This document shows positions 56,766 to 64,000 of a stretch of DNA of 64,000 bases, in pieces. The notes beneath the pieces are model-generated. The model ran no database searches. It saw only the letters and a list, made by a program, of their open reading frames with translations, and was not told where the DNA came from. Made by a program: the position numbers and the translations under genes. This DNA is from Maratus speciosus (Eukaryota > Arthropoda > Arachnida > Araneae > Salticidae), in assembly GCA_963932465.1 (NCBI GenBank), contig CAWVRF010001044.1, positions 248,001-312,000 of the forward strand. Reading direction: 5' to 3'. Positions within the stretch are counted from its first letter, which is position 1; every line of letters starts with the position of its first letter.

Positions 56766-58755
56766 AGAAAATGGTGCCAAAGTTGACGTTTGGAACAGAT
56801 TTTTTTGAAACGTGACAATCGGCAAAAGATGATTATGAGGTAGCAATTGATTATAACTTAATATGTAACACATTTATCAGAAAATTTAAAAATGCTATTT
56901 GATTTCAAAGCACTTCATGCCTCATGCCTGTTGATTACATGATTACTTAATTGATTGCTGATTACTTAAATGTGTTAGAAAATTTAACATTCTTGAGAGG
57001 AGTAAAAATATTTTTTAAGGACAAGTGTTTGTTTTTTTCATAAACGTGGCATTAATACAAAGTTAAAAAACTGTTTAGTTATTTCAAATCTGAATCCGAC
57101 TCCGTGTATAGTGTATTTGATAATTTTGATCATATGTGATAGATAAATGTACCATACTAGAAAACAGGAATTCTGCTTTTTCAGAATTTTGTGTCTTCCC
57201 TGATGAAAAAAAAAAATATATATGACTTACAACACGCGCTTTTATTTTATGTAAAATGAGGTCATTCGCATCCACTTAAGAATTCCACATACGATCCACT
57301 CTTAAACATCTACAGTAAAATATGCATAGGACGTCACTATCGCGAAATAATACACAAATACAGCAAAAAGATGCCGTAATTAAAGGAACTCGACGGAATA
57401 AAAAAAAAAACAACAAAAAAAAACGGCTGTCTAATGACTCATAGACCTTCATTTGTTTGTAACATTAATATAGACACTTAAAATTAAATATAGTTTATAA
57501 AAGCTCCATGTTTTAACAGAAACGATTCGTTTATATTTTTTCAAAATAGCACGTATTTTAATTACATTTTCTTTCGGCTGTTATGAAAAAATGGCAACAA
57601 AAATATATGAGTAATATTTTACAACTATTTTTCCTTTAATTTCTACAAAAATGGAGTACTTCCGTTGACAGTATTAAGCAAATGGCCCCCAAAACTACAA
57701 AAGTCAATATTTCAAAAATAAATGGAGATGCAGTTTTCAAACAAATTGCATTTAAAAGTACTTTTTTCCCCAATACGATGGTATAAAAAATTGAAAATGT
57801 GTGAAGCTTAGAAGTTTAAAAAATTGCTATTGAGTGTTTAATCGTACTGTTGTGTTTTACGGCTGGCGTAAGGTAACGTTATTTTTTGAAGATGTCACAA
57901 AATAAGCTGGGAGAAAGAAATAGCATACCGTACCGGGGGCTAATAAGAATAGGAGCATTTGGATTTTACTTTTTTATTTTCTTTTAATTTCTTTCTCTTT
58001 TTTCTATAAATATTTATCCAAGTAAAACGTTCTGTAAAAAAGTTCCAAGGGAAAAAAAATTCTGTCCGGCTTTATGCAATATTGTCTTCTAAATGTTTCC
58101 GTCGTCCTCTGTAGTTTGTTTTGGTCCTTTGATCTGCTTTGGAGAACAGACAGTTGAAATTTTCTCATTGAAGTTTGATCTCTGCAACAATTATCCTTAT
58201 TCTAATTACCAAAGAAAATAAAAACTACTAATTAACCAATTCTCTCATATTTTTTTATTTAATTTTTATTAATTTTCCTATTTTATCTTACGTTTTTACT
58301 TGGATAAATATTTATGGAAAAAAGAGAAAGAAGTAAAAGAAAATAAAAAATAAAATCCAAATCCTCCTATTCTTATATTGTGCATTTTTCTGTCACATAT
58401 GATCAAAATTGTCAAATACACCATACACGGATTCAGATTTGAAACAACTAAACAGTTTTCTAACTTCGAATTAAATGCCACGTTAATGGAAAAAAAAATT
58501 AAAACACTTGTTCTTAAAAAATATTTTTACTCCTCTCGGGAATGTTAAATTTTCTGATACATTTTTTTTTTAATCCAGAAGCATGAAATCAGCAGGCATG
58601 AGGCATAAAGTGCTTTGAAATCAATTAGCCCTTTTAAATTTTTTGATAAATTTATTACATATAAAGTTATAATCAATTGCTACCTCATAATGATCTGTTG
58701 CCAATTGTCACGTTTTCAAAAAATCTGTTACAAACGTCAACTTTGGCACCATTTT
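56766..58755. repeat. Large inverted repeat with ~0.8-kb insertion in one arm
   Basis: Positions 56766-57140 pair with 58385-58755 (ATGGTGCCAAAGTTGACGTTT, GAGGTAGCAATTGATTATAA, GGCATGAGGC-type text, TGATCATATGTGA). Positions 57938-58028 pair with 58290-58376 (ATAAGAATAGGAG, AAATATTTATCCAAGTAAAA). The right arm is continuous, so 57150-57937 looks inserted into the left arm. Confidence 0.65.
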
Positions 58756-58799
58756 GGCAAAACATAAATTAGGCTTCTGTACCAAAATTGGAACAGAAT

Positions 58800-59611
58800 C
58801 AAACAGAACACATGTGTTCTGTACCAAGCCGGGACTGGTTTCATTCTTCCAAGTCTTCACGGACCAAAATTTTCAGCCCCTGTTTTCACCTAGCCCATAT
58901 AAAAATCATTTTCTCAAGGTGGCCTGGTAGCAAAATACAGCTAAATTAAAATATATTAAACGTGTGAAAAAGAACCTGCCTATGACGGAATCATGCTTTA
59001 AACTGAAAATGGTGTTGATCCATGCATAATTGATATAATATTATGCGAGAAAATAATATGTAAATACATTTACACCTATTAAGAAGGGAACTTGTATATA
59101 ATGCATTTTTTTTTTTTTTTTTTTTTTACTTTACTGTGCAATTCCGTCTTAGAAGATTTTACTGTATAGCATTTTTTAGATTTTTAAGTCTCCAATACAT
59201 GGAATATGGATTAACAAAATTAATGATAATCGAAACATTTGCATACAACAAATAGAGATTTATTAAAAAAAAATACATCGCAGCCTACGCCATTTCTATA
59301 AAAATGAAGACTACAAAAAAAAAAAAAAAAAAAAAAAAAAAAGAAAAAGAAAAAAGCTAAGATCAAGGCTAATGTCAGACGAGCGTCTATTTGCACGCTT
59401 TTTTCCTTCCTACAACCTTCCCACACCTTCGCTAGCATGTGTTTCTGTGCACGTTGAAACAAAAAGCGTGCAAATAGACGTTCGTCTGACATTAGCCTAA
59501 GTATTTATGGTCAGAATTCCTCGTACAGACAATTTTTTAACCAAATCGACGTAAAAATCAATGTTTTGTAGAAATTCACTCGGGCCGTGCCAGGCTCGGG
59601 GTCGAGATTTT

Positions 59612-59642
<31 letters not shown>

Positions 59643-59822
59643 CGAGCCAGGATGGTCGCAGACTGCAATTTTAGCTGTTATAACGCGGGGCAGGCCAATA
59701 TTTTTTTTCGACAGGCTTGGCCAAGTTCAGGCCTACATTTTATAATGGTCTGAGTCGAATTTTTTTATATGGGTCGGCCTGCCCCGGGCCTGAAAATTTC
59801 AACCCGTGCAGACTTCTAACTT
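58800..59822. repeat. GGGCC-rich dispersed repeat, second copy
   Basis: It aligns in order with 46870-47695 and ends CCCGTGCAGACTTCTAAC. A palindromic MITE (59366-59498) interrupts it; the other copy reads straight across that point near 47490. Long A (59318-59341) and T runs (59107-59128, 59618-59642) are present. Confidence 0.6.
59366..59498. mobile_element. M3 palindromic MITE, copy 2 (~133 bp)
   Basis: The arms AGGCTAATGTCAGACGAGCG and the complement of AGGCTAATGTCAGACGAACG form a hairpin with a CTTCGCTAGCATG-type centre, as in copy 1 at 29987-30123. Confidence 0.78.
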
Positions 59823-60600
59823 AAAATTTAAAAAGTATTGCAAATTTCAAATTTGAGTTATAAATAAAAGAAAAAAAGAATTATTTTTTAAATATTTTCT
59901 GTTGAATTTATTTTTATTGTAATAATAAATAATCAATCTAAATCTGTTCTTTTACACCTCACCCCAAATTGCTGCTTTTTCCTTTGCCCCCTCCCCCCTA
60001 ACTGGAGTATCGAGCACGAAAAGCTTAAACTTTAAGTGATGAGGTTATATATATATATATATAACGTGGTGAGGTGGTGTATATGCAACCCCAAAATTAG
60101 ATTTCTTGTCTTGTGTACTCCGCAAAATTTAGCGAATTAAAATAAGAAAATCTCCTGTGAATTTTGCATTATTTACTTGAATAAAAACAACTGAAGAAGT
60201 ACTGCAAGTGTACATATATATGCATATAAATACACGTATCTAAATACCACACACAAAAAAATTCTTCATAATTGAAATTTCTCTGGGGTGGAAAACACCT
60301 CACCTGATCAGTTAAGGGTTAGTCTCTAAAATTACATTTTTCCTCTGCTTTATTCGTAATTGTGCAATACCATAAATGAATCAGTAGTTATCTACTTCAC
60401 TCCCTCCATTCATAATTTCTACTACCCTCGCTCCCATCAGTTTGTAAAACTTTAAATGGTTGAAATTATTTAGTTTTTCGTTCAAATTTTTTGGTCTGTT
60501 TATTTATATATTGCTGAAATAGTAAGTAAATGTCTAACCCCCCCCCCCCCCTCGCCTAAAAGAAAATAATGGGAAAAAATACAAAATAAAAATAAATACA
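59823..60600. other. Unassigned sequence near the right end of element G
   Basis: A+T-rich DNA with a TA run (60050-60062) and a C run (60538-60552). No coding signal. Confidence 0.5.
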
Positions 60601-60680
60601 AAATTTACTATGAACATTCGGTAAATTCGATCTCCACACCCCCCCAAACGAAATGCTCTAGCTACGCCACTGGTTGCAGA

Positions 60681-62290
60681 TTACTTTTGATCAGGGTGAA
60701 GACGATGTCGAAATCAGGCTTATTAGTCCAGGGGAAATGTACTAAAAAAGGGGGTTACCTTGCGAAAGGTCGGGCAAAAGATTTTTGTTTCTGAATTGTT
60801 TATAATGATGCCAACATGGAAAAACCAAGTTTTCTAACAAAATTTCTTAAGGCTAAATTTTCTGTGGGCAAATAACAAGAAAATTTTGGGAACTTTTTTG
60901 TGTTTTTTAAATATCTCGAGACCCGTTGCCGTACTATGTTATTTGTCAGTTACAATATTAAAGAAGATAAAATTCTCTACAACTTTCACATGTATAACTT
61001 TTTTATGCACTCAATAGCAAGTGCAGTACGCCATTTCAAAAATAGGACAATTTTTTCAATTTTCTTAAAAACCGTGAAAAACGCAGTTCTGCCCTATTAT
61101 TCAAATGTTTCTCACAGATTTAATCGTGTATGTCAACTTTTATATATTAGTAGCAGTAAATATGTGTTTCAGGGCTAAAATTAGCCTTTTTTGTATCCAT
61201 GCTAAACATGGATTTTGGCGCCCCCCCCCCCCCCCCGTCTTTTAAAAAGAAAATGTACCACGGGAATTTTAATAAATCTCTAATAGCCGGATTTTGAAAC
61301 TTTTAAGTGTGTAAGCATTAAATACGTAATGCTGAACTACGTAATCAGCTTTGCCAAATACTGATTCATTAAAACCTTGAAAACCGTACCGAAATATATT
61401 CCGCTTTAAACAGGTTTCCATCTTAGCAGGTATAATTGTTCATATTCTTTCTCTCGAAAAAATATATACTTTTCTTTAAAGACCGAATTCCGTATATGTA
61501 GATTTCATTTTCAAAGATTTTACGGTAGTTGTCGTATTGGAGCGTTTAAAGTTACAGTTATATGAATTACAGGACTGAATTAGTCACACGAAGATATTCG
61601 CAAGATAACATTAAACCTATAGTCCAGTCAATCTGGGATTCTGCCTGGAAAGTTTTGGAGAAGTTTTTTTCTGTTTCTTCCTTTATGTTTTTTGGGGTGC
61701 TGAACACGATTTTAAACTTTGCCACCTCGTATCTGGTCTGCTTAAAAAGTTATAAGCGAAAAACCATGAAAAAATTGGGGTTTTTTTCGGTTTTTCCATT
61801 GTAGTCGCTAAAGGGTTAAACTTTTTTGAAACAACTGCTGCACCAAATTAAACTAGAGAAAATTTCCTACAGTTTTCATACACTATGTTTTTTTCTAAGG
61901 TGAATACTTTTGGCAATACGAGCAAAAAGAATTTTAGTGATATATTCAAATTCCATCATCTGAGGACGAAAATGCAATACAATCACAATGCATCCATTTC
62001 AATCACCAATTTGAAGCTTTTTAGTAAATTGTAGTTGCATTTAGAATATGTTAACATTTGCTTACCAAGTTTTAAGCCTTTTATATTTTTATTAACAAAA
62101 TAAATTGAAATAAGTAAATTAAGAAAAATATAAATCAAACACTCCGAACAGATGAGAGCATCAATTTTTATTTTCCTACCAATCTGATTATGACTATTAC
62201 ATGGTTATAATTGTACAATTATAACTATTATAAGTTTAATATAACAACATAAGTGGAAGATTGTAAACAGGAAAAAAAGAGAAATGTAGA
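60681..62290. other. Unassigned sequence with two medium open frames
   Basis: Open frames of 92 codons (60900-61178) and 80 codons (61562-61804) have no recognised domain and are rich in Phe and Lys, as expected from A/T-rich DNA. A C run lies at 61221-61236. The stretch could be the non-coding part of the element whose gene remnants follow. Confidence 0.4.
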
Positions 62291-62302
62291 GTTGTTCTCC
62301 CA

Positions 62303-62770
62303 TTAATGTCGTTTTGGTAGCTTTAAAAGGCCTGGTTGATGTTCTTCTAAAGGAGGCTCATCATTATCTTGATACTCAGTTTGGGTCTTCACTTGGCTTA
62401 AAATATCCTAATTTTGAATAGAATTTAAATAGAATTGGCTTGTCAACCTTTATTTCCAAGTCATTTTCGACGATGAAGTAGCTGAGATTGCCACAATGGC
62501 CATCGAAGTTTAAACGAATCAGCGAACAAAACAAACCTTCATTCCTATAGCCACTTTTTCCACTGCAGTTTGTTTTGAATTTGCAGGATTTTTTTTGCAG
62601 AACAGCTTCTGGTGCGTGAGTTTGACAGTTGTTATTTGTGTTCTCTTGGTCTTATTCCAGCCCCATTCCTTAGCTTTTTTACAGTTGCCTAGCTATACTG
62701 GTGGTAAACTCTTAAACATGTGTATCAAGTTGCATCTTCTGTTGTAGGAAGCGATGCTATATTTGCAGCG
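62303..62770 (-). pseudogene. Decayed TE-type gene, C-terminal part, copy 1
   Basis: Read on the minus strand, pieces appear in order: ANIASLPTTEDAT and YTCLRVYHQY, a broken stretch, then SCKFKTNCSGKSGYRNEGLFC, NDLEIKVDKPI, and a last piece SQVKTQTEYQDNDEPPLEEHQ ending at a TAA at 62303-62305. Frameshifts and stops separate them. LPxTxDAT...HQ followed by a Cys-rich CxC-type block is, as I recall it, the C-terminal pattern of an uncharacterised protein family repeated many times in invertebrate genomes. The Cys block resembles tesmin/TSO1-like CXC motifs, with two of its cysteines lost here. I cannot name the element. Confidence 0.5.
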
Positions 62771-63655
62771 ATCTTAAAAGAATTCTTAGTCTTACTGCAG
62801 TAATAATGCTGTAAGCTAGTGCAGTATTTCTATTCTAGCATTTTTTAAGGTCTTCTTTTCTTTTTCTTAAAAATAGTGTTTCTATGAAATTTTTATGGTT
62901 TCTGAAATGAGAGACTCATTCTCTTTCAAAACTCGTCTGGAGGAAGATATTGAGTAGATTTGTAAACCTTCGACCGAATAACTTCAGCCACTATCCTCGC
63001 CGTAATCTGAACAATACGCTATTATTTTTCCTGGGGAGATGACCATCGTTGTTGATATCAAACATCACTCAAAATCGTATGACATACGTTTTCTACGTCT
63101 TCAGAAATCCTCTTCAAGTTGCAGCAATGTGTTTTTCGTTTGTGTACAGTTTACGGCCTTTTTATGGATCCTTAGAGACTTCTTGGTCAATAAATAATTC
63201 AGTTTCCCATCTTTTCGTTTTTTACTTGCTAATCTGAAGAACTCTACACCAAACGCTTCTCTGCCATCATGAATATCACTTCATGTCTCTCAGAATCGTT
63301 TTAAAACACATAATTTTTAATTAAATGGACACTGCACATACATTAGAGCAAATGCATAACCTACCATCGAGACGTCCAGAAACGAACTGAGAGCTGAGCT
63401 TTCAATTTTAACACGAGCCAAAAAAGCCCTGATGGAGAGGGGAAGGAGGAGAAAGGTGAGGGGCTTTTGTAATATCATGTGCGAGGCGCCATGGAAGTGT
63501 TTCAGGGACACCCACCCACTCGTTTTGCATTCACAAAAATATTACATTAAGCGTTTTCGACATCCGATTATGGAATTTGAATATATCGCTAAAATCCTTT
63601 TTACTCGTATTGCCAAAACTCTTCATCTTAGAAAGAAATATTGTGCAACAAACTC
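62771..63655 (-). other. Spacer between inverted gene copies, possibly more decayed coding sequence
   Basis: On the minus strand, short protein-like pieces such as IVQITARIVAEVIR and VYKSTQYLPPDEF (about 62945-63020) suggest the upstream part of the same gene as copy 1, heavily broken. Nothing longer is recognised. Confidence 0.35.
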
Positions 63656-64000
63656 GATACACATGTCTAAGAGTTGACCACCAGTACAGCTAGGTAACTG
63701 TAAAAAAGCTAAGGAATGTGTCTGGAATAAAACCAAGAGAAGCACCACATCAATAACAACTGTCAAACTCACTGACCAGAAGCTGTTCTGCGAAAGCAAT
63801 CCTGCAAATGCAAAACAAACTGCAGTGGAAAGTGTGGCTGTAGGAATGCAGGTTTGTTTTGTTCGCTCCTTCGTTTGAGCTTCGATGGGCATTGTGACAA
63901 TCTCAGCTCCTTCATTGCCAAAAATGATTTGGAAATAGAGGTTGACAAGCGAATTCTTTAGGCTATTGTAAGCCAAGTGAAGTCCCAACCTGAGCAATCA
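63656..64000 (+). pseudogene. Decayed TE-type gene, C-terminal part, copy 2 (runs off window)
   Basis: This is the inverted partner of copy 1. YTCLRVDHQYS occurs near 63660. From 63794 the frame reads KQSCKCKTNCSGKCGCRNAG, then LFCSLLRLSFDGHC, and continues NDLEIEVDKRIL to a TAG. The spacing C-x-C-x3-C-x3-C-x-C-x5-C is kept here, better than in copy 1. It then matches SQVKSQPEQ up to the window end. A TGA at 63773 and a frameshift upstream show that it is not intact. Confidence 0.5.

Larger units (their letters stand above)
49740..60672. mobile_element. hAT-like element G, 10.9 kb with nested elements
   Basis: The left end is CAGGGACGTAGCTACAG and the right end reads inversely CAGTGGCGTAGCTAGAG. 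The 8-bp duplication GTTGCAGA is exact (49732-49739, 60673-60680). Both ends are followed inward by a G/C run and an ACATTCGGTAA-like phrase (49808, 60615). The CAGTGGCGTAGC type of terminus and 8-bp duplication are typical of hAT elements. No transposase is seen; most of the length is later insertions. Confidence 0.78.

Noticed and set aside
60900..61178. 92-codon frame as a host gene
   Set aside because: No splice borders, no domain and A/T-driven composition; nearby DNA looks like untranslated transposon sequence.

Overview
The window looks like repeat-dense intergenic or intronic DNA from an animal nuclear genome. An arthropod, possibly an arachnid, is my best guess. The signs are a strong A+T bias, long homopolymer runs, no operon structure, no complete protein-coding gene, GT-AG splice-type borders round one short open segment, a tRNA-derived SINE, and many hAT, Tc1/mariner/pogo, CACTA-like, Helitron-like and Ty3/gypsy-like elements. 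Most of the longer open reading frames are chance or repeat-derived.

Layout. Positions 1-3200 are A+T-rich with little structure. A ~666-bp direct tandem duplication follows (3242-4620). Next comes a copy of family R1 (4738-6077), which looks like a non-autonomous Helitron/HINE (DINE-1/pvB370-like): a sub-terminal inverted repeat, a GTCT-type microsatellite, 145-bp tandem units, a 3' hairpin and CTAG. The only credible host-gene piece is one exon at 6463-6600.

From 6965 to 30701 the sequence is a stack of nested insertions that can be read from target-site duplications. A small hAT-like element (A1, flanked by ATTTTAAA) took in an R1 copy and another hAT-like element (B, flanked by GTCAGAGG). 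B in turn holds the R2 tandem array, hAT-like C (flanked by CTGGCCGC), a Tc1/mariner-type foldback MITE (M1), foldback F1, and a pogo-like element (P1) that contains hAT-like E, which contains a CACTG element.

From 31.9 to 36.9 kb are Ty3/gypsy relics: a reverse transcriptase split by a 2.3-kb insertion that itself carries a pogo-type MITE, then an internally deleted LTR-integrase-LTR derivative. From 37.4 to 48.8 kb come a degenerate satellite patch, a Tigger/pogo relic with a transposase C-terminus, a tRNA-Ser-derived SINE with a 12-bp duplication, foldback F2 with a 147-bp array, two more M1 copies, a 2.7-kb TIR element (M2), and an inverted duplication of a tRNA-like sequence. A second nested stack (hAT-like G, 49740-60672, flanked by GTTGCAGA) holds hAT-like H and I, a CACTG MITE and a large inverted repeat. 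The right end holds inverted copies of a decayed TE-type gene ending in a cysteine-rich CXC-like motif.

No gene set here works together as a pathway. The main interest is the resolvable insertion history, and the recurrence of ~140-149-bp tandem units inside several unrelated elements. Boundaries and repeat periods were read by eye from the sequence. Family names rest on termini and target-site duplications, not on database searches.
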